Part shown: piece by piece, positions 49,803 through 58,809 of the stretch
Position numbering within the stretch: position 1 is the first letter of the stretch
Layout: each line of letters opens with the position of its first letter
Assembly: GCF_030252345.1 (NCBI RefSeq)
Contig: NZ_CP126980.1
Span: 2,805,501 to 2,869,500, forward strand
Direction of reading: 5' to 3'
Length of the DNA: 64,000 bases
Source of the DNA: Actinoplanes oblitus
Lineage (GTDB): Bacteria; Actinomycetota; Actinomycetes; Mycobacteriales; Micromonosporaceae
Notes under the pieces: model-generated
What the model saw: only the letters and a program-made list of their open reading frames with translations
Databases searched by the model: none
Told to the model about the DNA's origin: nothing
Program-made: the position numbers and the translations under genes

Positions 49803-50183
49803 ATGAACAAGCTGATGCGCGGTCTCGCGATGTCCGGCTTCGCCGTCGCCGCCGGCCTGGCGATCAGCGCCGGCCCGGCCACCGCGTCCTCCGCGGCGCC
49901 GCAGCCGGCGGCCAAGGCCTCGGCGAACGCCCACCTCCGGGACCGCATCATCGACTTCTACCGCAGCCCGATGGCGTGCCACCGGGCCGGTCGGATCGGC
50001 GAGTGGCGCGACCGCTGGGAAGACCACGACTGCATCCCGATCCGGCACGGCTTCCGCCGTGGCTACTGGGCGCTGAAGGTCTACTACGGCTGGGGTGGCG
50101 ACTTCCACGACCGTGACCACCGCTTCCCGGGCGACTTCCCCGACCACGACGGCCCGGGCCACGGTCCGTGGCAGAAGAACTGA
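49803..50183 (+). CDS. Small secreted His/Asp/Gly-rich protein
   Basis: A 126-residue exported protein. The signal peptide runs MNKLMRGLAMSGFAVAAGLA to a likely cut after PATASSA. The mature part has HLRDRIIDFYRSPMACHRAG, WRDRWEDHDCIPIRHGFRRG and YWALKVYYGWGGDF, then a tail rich in Asp, His, Pro and Gly (FHDRDHRFPGDFPDHDGPGH). Two cysteines could pair. The tail might bind metal. AGGTGAT lies six bases before the ATG. It stands alone with a terminator after it; the 240-base upstream gap is A/T-rich for this window and contains TTGACA at 49626, without a matching -10. No family recognised. Confidence 0.7.
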   Translation: MNKLMRGLAMSGFAVAAGLAISAGPATASSAAPQPAAKASANAHLRDRIIDFYRSPMACHRAGRIGEWRDRWEDHDCIPIRHGFRRGYWALKVYYGWGGDFHDRDHRFPGDFPDHDGPGHGPWQKN

Positions 50184-50197
50184 CCAGCGCTTTTTCC

Positions 50198-50235
50198 GGC
50201 CGAGGGCCGCATCCGCGAGGATGCGGCCCTCGGCC
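50198..50235. terminator. 17-bp perfect terminator hairpin
   Basis: Arms 50198-50214 and 50219-50235 pair perfectly around GCGA, 14 bases after the secreted-protein stop and preceded by TTTTT. A TTTCCCGGTACGCC word follows at 50248. The stretch 50280-50340 is A/T-rich without a gene. Confidence 0.8.
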
Positions 50236-50373
50236 ATTTCCAGGACCTTTCCCGGTACGCCGGGAACCGTTCCGGTGCATCACGGTTTAATGTGCCTAAA
50301 TCAGGGAAAATAGTACTTTCTTCGACCAATTCTGTCCGAATGGCCGATGGGGCATCCGCCGGGCGGCGACGCA

Positions 50374-52443
50374 TTACTTCACCGGGCGGCGGCCCCACAG
50401 CACCAGGCCGGCCAGCAGCATGCCGGCGCCCAGCGCGACCATTCCGAGCGCGACCCCGGTGCGGGCCCCGCCGGCCAGGTGCGAGGCGACGATCCAGCCC
50501 CCGTGCGCGTCGAGGACCAGCACCAGCAGACCCTGCGGAAGCACCGGCAACCAGCCGGCGGTCAGCAGGAGCAGGGCCCAGGCGGTGGCCCGGTTCTCCC
50601 GGTACCACTGCGGATCCCAGGTGAGCGGTACCGCCGGGGCCGGCGGCGCGCTGCGGTCACCGGCGGCGGCCAGCACCTCGGTGCCCCGCCGCGCGAGCCG
50701 GTCGTCGGCCAGCCACAGCGCGCCCCGGCCAACAGCGACACCGGCGACCAGACCCACCACCGGGCCGAGCCACCGCAGCCCGTCCGGTCCCCAGACCACC
50801 AGGGCGAACGCCGGCGCCGCGGCGACCAGCGGACCGGCCAGGGCGAGCAGCACGCTGACGATGTCGGTCGGGTTGTCGGCGGCGGTCGGGTGCCGGGCGT
50901 CGAGCACCGGCTTGACCCGCAGCACCCCGACCCAGACCGGGGTGCTCGCCCCGGCGGCCAGCAGGGCGGGCAGCACGGCGAGCACCGGGAGCGGATCGAC
51001 GTCCGGTGCGATCAGCAGCCCGGCGACGGTCAGCAACCCGCCGATCGGCAGCGCGAGGACCAGCCAGGCCAGTGCCCGGCCGCGGGTCTCGGCGGTCTCC
51101 CCGCCCGGAGCGAGCAGCGGGATCCACAGCGCGGTGCCGTCCAGGCCGACCAGGCTCGCCGCCATCGCGGAGGCCCAGAGCACGGCGAGCGCGCCGGCCC
51201 AGGGCGCCAGCAGGGTGACGTGGGCGGCCAGCGGCAACAGGGCGAGCAGCAGGCCGTAGACGACGGCGAAGGTGAGGTACTGGAGACGGAGGGGATGGCG
51301 TACCCAGGAGATCAGCTCGCGGACGGTGACGGCGCGCAGCGGTCCGGGGATGGTGGAGTTGGAAGCGGTCCGGCGGGTCGGTCGGGCGGGCGTGAGCCGT
51401 CGTTTCTGGGGGCCGGGTGTGACTGGGCCGGCTGTGACCGCGTCGGGCGTGGCCGGGCCGGTCGTGACCGCGTCGGGCGTGACCGCGTCGGGCGTGATCG
51501 GGCCGGCTGTGACCGCGTCGGGCGTGACCCGCCCTCCCTGGGGGCGCCCCCGCAGAACAGTGTGCCCGGTGTTCCCGCCGTCCGCCGCGCCCTCTGTGGA
51601 CACCCCGCCACTGTGGACAACCGCTGATCCGCCACCCCCGCGCCGCCGGAACGGCGTGCCCGCCGCCAGCACCCGCCGCACCTGCACCGCATACCCGCCC
51701 ACCAGCGCGCCGGCCAGTACCGCCAACCCGATCAGCCGTCCGGCCGCCACCCCCGGCGAAGCGGTCGCCGCCGCCAGCGGCCAGTCGCTGGGCAGCCGTT
51801 CCAGCACGGCGACGGCGCCCGGCGGCGGGCCGGTCTCCAGCAGCCGGCCGATCCACGGCGCCACCGCCCACACCGAGCCGGAGACGCCCATGACCACGCC
51901 GGTGAACGTGCCGGTGAGTACCGCGCCGACCGGGCCGGCGGCGCGCCCGACCGCCTCGACAGCCACCGCCGAGCCGGCGAGGCCGATCAGCCAGAGCAGG
52001 AGCGCGCCGGCCGCGGCGATCGCGGCCGGGCCGGCTCCGTGCCGGACGGCGGCGTGCACCGGCAGCGACGAGAGCGCGACCAGCGACACGGCCGGGCCGA
52101 TGCCGACAGCGGCGGCGGCGAGCAGGCCGGCGGTCATCGGGCCCGCGGTGATCGGCTCCAGGCGCAGCTGGGTGGGACGCAGGCGGCCACGGGTGCCGCC
52201 GAGCAGCAGCGGCAGCACGATCCAGCCGAGCACCCAGGCGCCGCCGAAGACGGTGAGGGTGTGCGGGTCGCCGCGTACCGCGTACCGGATCAGCCAGGCG
52301 GCCGCGAGCAGGCCGGCGACCGCGGCCACCAGCGGTGCGGGGTTCTCGCGCAGCGCGCGCCGCAGCATCGTCGCGCGCATCCGGACCAGTGTCGCGACCG
52401 CCGCCGGCGGGCCGGCCGGCCGGACCTCCACAGTGGCGGTCAT
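50374..52443 (-). CDS. ABC-2-like transporter permease with repeat linker
   Basis: A 689-residue membrane protein with at least 12 hydrophobic helices, in two blocks. The first block (residues 30-300) is separated from the second (390-689) by a cytoplasmic linker that repeats ValThrProAspAlaVal and AlaGlyPro (about 335-375). In the DNA this is a run of GTGACCGCGTCGGGC-like units around 51411-51535, likely expanded by slippage. The next segment, RELISWVRHPLRLQYLTF, is typical of ABC-2-type permeases. It works with the ATPase whose stop it overlaps (ATGA). Substrate unknown. Confidence 0.78.
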   Translation of the reverse strand: MTATVEVRPAGPPAAVATLVRMRATMLRRALRENPAPLVAAVAGLLAAAWLIRYAVRGDPHTLTVFGGAWVLGWIVLPLLLGGTRGRLRPTQLRLEPITAGPMTAGLLAAAAVGIGPAVSLVALSSLPVHAAVRHGAGPAAIAAAGALLLWLIGLAGSAVAVEAVGRAAGPVGAVLTGTFTGVVMGVSGSVWAVAPWIGRLLETGPPPGAVAVLERLPSDWPLAAATASPGVAAGRLIGLAVLAGALVGGYAVQVRRVLAAGTPFRRRGGGGSAVVHSGGVSTEGAADGGNTGHTVLRGRPQGGRVTPDAVTAGPITPDAVTPDAVTTGPATPDAVTAGPVTPGPQKRRLTPARPTRRTASNSTIPGPLRAVTVRELISWVRHPLRLQYLTFAVVYGLLLALLPLAAHVTLLAPWAGALAVLWASAMAASLVGLDGTALWIPLLAPGGETAETRGRALAWLVLALPIGGLLTVAGLLIAPDVDPLPVLAVLPALLAAGASTPVWVGVLRVKPVLDARHPTAADNPTDIVSVLLALAGPLVAAAPAFALVVWGPDGLRWLGPVVGLVAGVAVGRGALWLADDRLARRGTEVLAAAGDRSAPPAPAVPLTWDPQWYRENRATAWALLLLTAGWLPVLPQGLLVLVLDAHGGWIVASHLAGGARTGVALGMVALGAGMLLAGLVLWGRRPVK

Positions 52444-53195
52444 CCGGCGATCAGCCAGTCCAGGTCGGCCGAGCCGGGCGCGTCGGCGCCGACCAGTTCG
52501 ACGAACCGCTCCTCCAGGCCCGCCTCGCCGGCCACCTCGGCGACCGTCCCGGCGGCCACCACCCGGCCGCGGTGGATCACCGTGACGTCGTCGCACATCT
52601 GCTCGACCAGCAGCATCGAGTGGGTGGAGAGCACCGTGCTGCCGCCACCGGCGACGAAGCGGCGCAGCACCCGCCGGATCGCTGCCGCGGACACCGGGTC
52701 GACCGCCTCGAACGGCTCGTCCAGCACCAGCAGGCGCGGCGCGTGCAGCAGCGCCTGGGCCAGCCCGACCTTCTTGCGGGTGCCGGTGGAGCAGTCGGCC
52801 AGCGGGGTGGCGGCGCCCTTGGCCAGGCCGAGCACCTCGATCAGCTCGGCGATCCGGCGCCCCGGGGAGGCGACGCCGCGCAGTCCCGCGCAGTAGTGCA
52901 GCAGTTCGGCGCCGGTGAGCCGTTCCGGGAAGTCCAGCCCGTCCGGCAGCACGCCGGTCAGCGCCCGGGCCCGCGCCCGGTCGGCGAGCGCGTCCTCGCC
53001 GAGCAGCCGGATGGTGCCCGCGTCCGGGGTGATCAGGCCGACCGCCATACCGATCGTGGTGGACTTGCCGGCGCCGTTGGGCCCGACGATCCCGTGGAAC
53101 GTCCCGGGCCGCACCGTCAGATCGACGTGGTCCACCGCCCGGTAGGACCCGAAGGTTTTGGTCAGGCCACGGATCTCCAAAGCCGCTTCATTCAC
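52440..53195 (-). CDS. ABC transporter ATP-binding protein (ABC-2 type)
   Basis: A 251-residue ATPase. Walker A GPNGAGKST, Walker B LLVLDEPFEAVD, switch His in LSTHSM. The signature reads CSTGTRKKVGLAQALL, where the usual LSGGQ is changed to STGTR, as in several drug/lipid-export ATPases of this type. I start at GTG coding ValAsnGluAla, with AGGGTG about five bases upstream; TTG six codons earlier is possible. It pairs with the permease downstream in the same operon and is divergent from the FtsX-like system. Confidence 0.88.
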   Translation of the reverse strand: MNEAALEIRGLTKTFGSYRAVDHVDLTVRPGTFHGIVGPNGAGKSTTIGMAVGLITPDAGTIRLLGEDALADRARARALTGVLPDGLDFPERLTGAELLHYCAGLRGVASPGRRIAELIEVLGLAKGAATPLADCSTGTRKKVGLAQALLHAPRLLVLDEPFEAVDPVSAAAIRRVLRRFVAGGGSTVLSTHSMLLVEQMCDDVTVIHRGRVVAAGTVAEVAGEAGLEERFVELVGADAPGSADLDWLIAG

Positions 53196-53290
53196 GGTGA
53201 TCACCCTAGGCAAAGGCGCGCCACTGGAGGGGGCACCCGCGGCGTGATCACGTCTGGCAAGATCCGGCGCATGCTCGAACCGGAGCGCCG

Positions 53291-56170
53291 ATGGCGCTGA
53301 TCCTCCGGCGTGCGGCGGCAGCTCGGGGACTGCTCGCCGCGGCGGCCGCGGTCATGTTGGCCGCGGTGCTCCTGCTCACGGGGCTGACCGCGTACGCCAC
53401 CGCCTCGGCCGGCGCGGGACTGCGCGCCGCGGTCCAGGCCGCCGACCCGGACGAACGGTCGGTGCTGGTGCGCGGGGCGCTCGGCACCGATCCGCAGGCC
53501 CGCGACGCCAAGGTGCGGCAGGCGTACGCGCCGGCGCGGGTGAACTCGGCGCGGTACGGCTCCGGCTGGGCCGTGCGTGGCGCCACCGGGACCGCGGTGC
53601 CGGACGCGGACGGCATCGTCTACGCGTCCCTGGTCCAGCTCGACGACCTGCACGAGCACGCCGACCTGGTCAGCGGTTCCTGGCCGGCCGGGAACGGCGA
53701 CGTCGCGGTGGCCCAGCCGGCCGCCACCGCACTCGGGCTCCACAGTGGCGCGACGTTGCGGCTGCTCGACCGGAACACCAAGCGGACCGTGGCGCGCCGG
53801 GTCAGCGGCGTCTGGCGGCCGCGGGACTCGGCCGACCCGTACTGGCTGCTCACCCCGGACCTGTTCGCCGGGCATCTGCCGCAGACCGCGACGTACGGCC
53901 CGATCGTCGCCGCCGACCCGGGCTTCTTCACCGGGGCGTCCGGCGGCTGGCTGATCCGGCCCGCTCTGGACAGCCCGACACTCGCGTCGGTCCGGCGGGC
54001 GGTGGAGCACGCCGAGGCCACCGGCACGACCCTGCCGGAGACGACCGGCCTGGGTACCTCGGCGACGGTGAGCACCGGGCTGCCCGTCCTGGCCGACCGC
54101 CTGGTCCGGGCCGACCTGGTCCGCCGCTCCACACTGGTCACCCCGCTGCTGCTGGTGGTGGTCCTCGGCGGCTACGCGCTGTCGCTGGTCGCGGTGCTGC
54201 TGGCCGAGTCCCGGCGCGGTGAGACCGCGCTGCTGCGGGCCCGCGGCGCGTCCCGCCGCCAGCTCGCCGGCCTGGCCGCGCTCGAGGCGTCCGGGCTGGT
54301 GCTGCCGGGCGTGCTGGCCGGGCCGCCGCTCGCCGTGGCGCTGGTCCGGCCGCAGGCCCCCGACGCCCGGCTCGATGCCGGCGTCTGGCTGGTCGCGGCC
54401 CTGGTCGGGCTGGGCGGCGTGCTCGCCCTGAGCCTGCCCGCGATGCGCCGCGGCGGCACCTACGTCGCGGAGACCGCCGGTCGCAAACGCCTGTCGACGG
54501 TCCGCCGCGCCGGGCTGGACCTGGTCGTCGTCGCCCTGGCCGTGCTCGGCTGGCTGCAACTGCGGCAGTATTCGGCACCGACCGGCGCGGGTGGCCTCGG
54601 CATCGACCCGCTGCTCGCCGCCGCGCCCACCCTCGGCGTGCTGACCGGCGCGGTGCTGGCCGTCCGGTTGCTGCCGCCGGTGGCCCGGTTCGCGGCCGGC
54701 CGGCTGAACCGCGGCCGGGCCCGCTCCGCGCTGTTCGGCACCTGGCAGGCCGGCCGGCGCGCGCACGCCGGCCCGATGGTGATGGTCGCCCTCGCGGTCG
54801 CCGCGGCCACCGTCTCCTGGTGCCTGGCCGCCACCGCCCAGCAGTCCCGCGTCGACCAGGCGGTCCAGCAGACCGGCGCGGACCTGCGGCTGGTCGAGAC
54901 CGGCGGGGCCGCACCGGCCGGCCGGGCCGGCGAGCTGGCCGCACTGCCCGGCGTACGCGCCGTGGTGCCGGCCTGGCGCGACTTCGTGCCGCTGACCGCC
55001 GGCGAGGAACCGGCCGAGCTGATCGCCCTGGACGCGGCGGCCGGCCGGGACGTGGTGCAGGCCCGCGACGACGCCCTCGGCGGCCCGCCCGCCGAGCTGC
55101 TCGGCAAGCTCGCCGCCGCCGGTGGCCCGGGCCAGGCCGGCACCCTGCGGCCGGGCCGGATCAGCAGTTCCGCGCCGCTGCACACGATCGCGATCCTCAC
55201 CGGCGGGCGGCGCGTCGATCTCGGGTTCACCGACCGCGGCCGGCCGCGGTCGTTCACCGCCGCCGGGCCCGGCCTGCTCGGCTTCAAGGTGGAGGGGACC
55301 GGCCGCTGGCGGATCACCAGCCAGGAGGGCACCTGGCGGGCGACCGACCAGGCCGGCTCGCTGGTCGACCCGGTGGACGGCGCGTACCAGGTCACCGGTG
55401 GCCTCACGGTGGCGTTCCAGGCGGCCTGGAAGCCGGTCCCGATCGCGATCACCCCGGCGGTGCAGGCCGCGTTCGGCAAGATCAGCTTCCTGAACATCGG
55501 CCGGGCCGGCGTGCCGGTCACGGTGGTCGCCGTGATCAACCGGATGCCCGGCACCGGCGGTGGCGCGGCGATCCTGGCCGACCGGGCCGCGCTCGACGCC
55601 CGGCTCTTCGGGGGCTTCGGCGTCGTGCACGACACCAACGAGTGGTGGCTGAGCGGGACCGCTCCGGACGCCGCCGGGCTCTCCGGCCTGCGCGTGCTGG
55701 ACCGGCGGCAGCTGGCGACCACCGGTGACGCGTACGGGACGGCCGCCCGGATCGCGCTGTCCGGGGCCGCGCTCGGCGCGATGCTGCTGGCCGTGGCCGG
55801 CATCGCGGCCGACGCCCGGGCCACCGCCCGGCACCGCTCGGTGGAGCTGGCCGTACTGCACACCCTGGGCGCCGGCCCGCGCCTGCTGGCTCGCTCCCTG
55901 ATCGTCGAACAGGCACTGCTGGCCGGGCTCGGCGCGCTCGCCGGCCTCGGCGTCGGGCTGCTGGTCGCCGCCGCGATGGCTCCGCTGCTGGTGCTCACGC
56001 CGGCGGCCGGGCGCCCGGAGCCGGCCGCGCTGTTGCAGATCCTCTGGGGCCGCACCCTGGGCAGCGCCGCCCTGCTGGTCGCCGTCGCCCTCGCGGTCAG
56101 CGCCACCACCGCGCTGGCCGCCACCCGCCGGCTGCCGGCAACCCGTCTGCGACTGGGGGAGGACCGATGA
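53291..56170 (+). CDS. FtsX-like ABC permease 1
   Basis: A 959-residue permease. The first helix is at residues 13-38; FtsX domains appear near 280-400 (LVVVLGGYALSLVAVLLAES then RRGETALLRARGASRRQLAG) and near 830-945 (SGAALGAMLLAVAGIAADAR, RHRSVELAVLHTLGAGPRLL). A third membrane block lies near 500-530. Large extracytoplasmic loops sit between them. The ArgGlyAlaSerArgArgGln motif is the coupling helix that contacts the ATPase. It overlaps the next permease gene by four bases and is followed by two ATPases, so the four genes form a MacB/Lol-like system, probably for envelope stress or lipoprotein/peptide handling. Confidence 0.85.
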   Translation: MALILRRAAAARGLLAAAAAVMLAAVLLLTGLTAYATASAGAGLRAAVQAADPDERSVLVRGALGTDPQARDAKVRQAYAPARVNSARYGSGWAVRGATGTAVPDADGIVYASLVQLDDLHEHADLVSGSWPAGNGDVAVAQPAATALGLHSGATLRLLDRNTKRTVARRVSGVWRPRDSADPYWLLTPDLFAGHLPQTATYGPIVAADPGFFTGASGGWLIRPALDSPTLASVRRAVEHAEATGTTLPETTGLGTSATVSTGLPVLADRLVRADLVRRSTLVTPLLLVVVLGGYALSLVAVLLAESRRGETALLRARGASRRQLAGLAALEASGLVLPGVLAGPPLAVALVRPQAPDARLDAGVWLVAALVGLGGVLALSLPAMRRGGTYVAETAGRKRLSTVRRAGLDLVVVALAVLGWLQLRQYSAPTGAGGLGIDPLLAAAPTLGVLTGAVLAVRLLPPVARFAAGRLNRGRARSALFGTWQAGRRAHAGPMVMVALAVAAATVSWCLAATAQQSRVDQAVQQTGADLRLVETGGAAPAGRAGELAALPGVRAVVPAWRDFVPLTAGEEPAELIALDAAAGRDVVQARDDALGGPPAELLGKLAAAGGPGQAGTLRPGRISSSAPLHTIAILTGGRRVDLGFTDRGRPRSFTAAGPGLLGFKVEGTGRWRITSQEGTWRATDQAGSLVDPVDGAYQVTGGLTVAFQAAWKPVPIAITPAVQAAFGKISFLNIGRAGVPVTVVAVINRMPGTGGGAAILADRAALDARLFGGFGVVHDTNEWWLSGTAPDAAGLSGLRVLDRRQLATTGDAYGTAARIALSGAALGAMLLAVAGIAADARATARHRSVELAVLHTLGAGPRLLARSLIVEQALLAGLGALAGLGVGLLVAAAMAPLLVLTPAAGRPEPAALLQILWGRTLGSAALLVAVALAVSATTALAATRRLPATRLRLGEDR

Positions 56171-58809
56171 GCGTGCTGCACCGGGTCCGTGCGTTCGCCG
56201 GTCAGCTCGCCCTGCTCGCCGTGCTCGGCGCGCTGGCCGCGTTCCTGGTCTCCGGGCCGGTCCGGCTGGCCAACGGCCGCACCGACGACGGCCTGCGTGG
56301 CGACATCGGCAAACTGCCGGCGGCCAGCCGGGACCTCACCTACTCCGGGATCCGGATGATCGGCGAGCCCAACCGGGCGACCGGCGCCACCCAGCTGGAG
56401 CCGATCCGCCGGGGGCTGCCCGCCCCGCTGCCCGGCCTGGTCAGCGACGGCTGGTACATCGCCGAGACGGAACTGTCCTCGATCCGCCCGGCCGGGATCG
56501 AGCCCGGCCAGTGCCCGGACCTGGTCCGGGTGCGCTGGCAGACCGGCGCCGACAGGGCCGTCGAGCTGGTCGGCGGCCGGGCCCCGCGGTCGCGGGCGAC
56601 GCCCGAGCTGATGATCGGGCGGGACGCCGCCGCGGCGCTCGGCATCAAGGTCGGCGACCGGGTCAGCCTCGGGTCCCCGCAGGGCACCGCCGAGGCCGCG
56701 GTGGTCGGCGTGTTCGCCCCGCTCGACGCGGCGAACCCGATCTGGGCCGACCAGGAGCTGGCCCCGAGCGCCTGCCCGGACCCGCGCGAGGGGCAGCGGA
56801 GCGAGGCGGTGCTGCTCACCGACCAGGGCGGCGCCGTCGCGATCGGCGCCAGGCTGGAGAACCTGGGCGACCGGTGGCGGTTCCGGCTCGACGAGCGGAG
56901 GATCACCGCCGACCGGGTGCGGGACCTGACCAAGGCGGTCGCCGGCGCCCGGCGCCGGCCGCCGGAGCGGACCTCCCTGCAGAGCAGCCTGGACACCACG
57001 CTGGCCCGGTTCGACGAGCAGGTCCTCGCGGTGCGGGCGCTGCTGGCCGTGGTGCAGGCCGGGATCCTGGCCACCGCCGCCGGCCTGGTGCTGCTCGCCG
57101 CGCGGCTGATGGCCGATCGGCGGCGGGCCGAGTTCGCGCTGGTCCGGGCGCGGGGCGGGGCGGTACGCACGGTCGCCGGCCGTACCCTGCGGGAAACCCT
57201 GATCGTGGTCCCGATCGCGGTGGCCGCCGGCTGGCTGGCCGGGACCCAGCTGCCCGGCCGGCCCGCTGACGGGGAGCCGCTGCTGGTACTCGCCGTCGCG
57301 CTGCTCGCCGTGCTGGCCGCTCCGGGGTACGCCGCGCTGGTCGCCAGGCATCCGTCGTTCTCCGGGCACCGCTCCGACGTGGCGTCGCTGCGGCCGGGCC
57401 CGCGGCGGCTCACCGCCGAGGCGTTCCTGGTGCTGCTCGCGGCCGGCGGGATCGCCCTGCTGCGGCGGCGCGGGCTGGACGCCGGGGCCGGGGTGGACCC
57501 GTACCTGATCACCGTGCCGGTCCTGCTCGCCCTGGCCGCCTCGGTGGTGGCGCTGCGGCTGGTGCCGTTCCCGCTGCGCTGGGCAGGCAACCTGGCCGCC
57601 CGGGCCCGCGGTGCGATCGCCTTTCTCGGCCTCAGCGGCGCCGGCCGCGCCCCGCTGCACTCCGGTCCGCTCGCGGTACTGGTCGTGGCGATCGCCACCG
57701 GGCTGTTCACCGGCACCGTGACCAGCACCGTCGGCGCGGCCCGGGACCACGCGGCGGAGCTGGCCATCCCGGGCGACGCGACGGTCACCGGTTACCGGTT
57801 CGCCGCCGACACCGCCCAGCGGATCGCCGCGCTGCCGCACGTGACCCGCGCCAGCTCGATGCTGCTCTACCAGGGTGCCAGGGTGCGCGGCGACACCACG
57901 CCGCTGCTCACCCAGACCCTGGCGATGGTGGTGGACGCGGCGACCGCCGGACTGGACCTGCCGGCCGCGCTGACCGGCGCGCGACCCGGCGGGGCCGCGG
58001 TCCCGGCGATCGTCTCGCCGCGGCTGGCCGCGCAGCTCGCCGGCGGCGGGTTCGTCGAGGTGCAGGGGCGGGAGTACCGGTTCACCGTGGCCCAGGTCCG
58101 CTCGGCGGTGCCCGGGCTGGGCACCGAGGCCCGCGACTTCATGGTGCTGCCGCAGCAGGCCATGCCGATCCCGGACTTCCAGCCGATCCTGCCCAACCGG
58201 ATCCTGGTCGCCGGCGACGGGTTCGACCCGGATCGGGTGCGGCAGACCGCCGACGACGGTCAGCGTGCCCAGCTGGCCTCGCTGACCGGCAGCCCGCAGA
58301 AGGACGGGAAGCTGGCGGTGCCGGCGGTGGTGACCACCCGGTCCGACTACCGCGCCTCGCTGGAGAAGCGCGGCGTCAACGGCGCGCTCAGCTTCACCTT
58401 CGCGGCCGGCATGATCGCCGCCGCGGCGCTGTCGCTGACCGCCGTGGCGCTCGCCGTGCTGACCGGCGCGCCGGCTCGCGGCCGGACGCTGTCCCGGCTG
58501 CGGACCATGGGCCTGTCCGCGCGGCAGGGCCGGCGCCTGCTGGTCTTCGAGATCCTGCCGCTGATCGGGGTGGCCGTGCTGGCCGGTGGCCTGGCCGGGT
58601 TCGCGCTGCCGGCGCTGATCGGCCCGGCGCTGGGACTGGGCGGCTTCACCTCCGGGGTGGCCGCCGGGACCACCCTGGATCCGTGGTTCGCCGGTGGGGT
58701 GCTGGCCGTGGCGGCGCTGGCCGTGCTGGCCGCGCTCGCCGTGGAGAACGTCGCCAACCGCCGCCTGCGCCTCGGCACGGTGCTGCGGCTCGGAGAGGAG
58801 CAGTCGTGA
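56167..58809 (+). CDS. FtsX-like ABC permease 2
   Basis: An 880-residue relative of the preceding permease. First helix at about 14-34, FtsX block near 290-420 (ALLAVVQAGILATAAGLVLL then RAEFALVRARGGAVRTVAGR), and a C-terminal block near 745-870 (ALSLTAVALAVLTGAPARGR, RTMGLSARQGRRLLVFEILP). The two permeases presumably form a heterodimer. Its last codons overlap the first ATPase (GTGA). Length exceeds single-domain MacB permeases because of the extra internal membrane segments. Confidence 0.85.
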   Translation: MSVLHRVRAFAGQLALLAVLGALAAFLVSGPVRLANGRTDDGLRGDIGKLPAASRDLTYSGIRMIGEPNRATGATQLEPIRRGLPAPLPGLVSDGWYIAETELSSIRPAGIEPGQCPDLVRVRWQTGADRAVELVGGRAPRSRATPELMIGRDAAAALGIKVGDRVSLGSPQGTAEAAVVGVFAPLDAANPIWADQELAPSACPDPREGQRSEAVLLTDQGGAVAIGARLENLGDRWRFRLDERRITADRVRDLTKAVAGARRRPPERTSLQSSLDTTLARFDEQVLAVRALLAVVQAGILATAAGLVLLAARLMADRRRAEFALVRARGGAVRTVAGRTLRETLIVVPIAVAAGWLAGTQLPGRPADGEPLLVLAVALLAVLAAPGYAALVARHPSFSGHRSDVASLRPGPRRLTAEAFLVLLAAGGIALLRRRGLDAGAGVDPYLITVPVLLALAASVVALRLVPFPLRWAGNLAARARGAIAFLGLSGAGRAPLHSGPLAVLVVAIATGLFTGTVTSTVGAARDHAAELAIPGDATVTGYRFAADTAQRIAALPHVTRASSMLLYQGARVRGDTTPLLTQTLAMVVDAATAGLDLPAALTGARPGGAAVPAIVSPRLAAQLAGGGFVEVQGREYRFTVAQVRSAVPGLGTEARDFMVLPQQAMPIPDFQPILPNRILVAGDGFDPDRVRQTADDGQRAQLASLTGSPQKDGKLAVPAVVTTRSDYRASLEKRGVNGALSFTFAAGMIAAAALSLTAVALAVLTGAPARGRTLSRLRTMGLSARQGRRLLVFEILPLIGVAVLAGGLAGFALPALIGPALGLGGFTSGVAAGTTLDPWFAGGVLAVAALAVLAALAVENVANRRLRLGTVLRLGEEQS

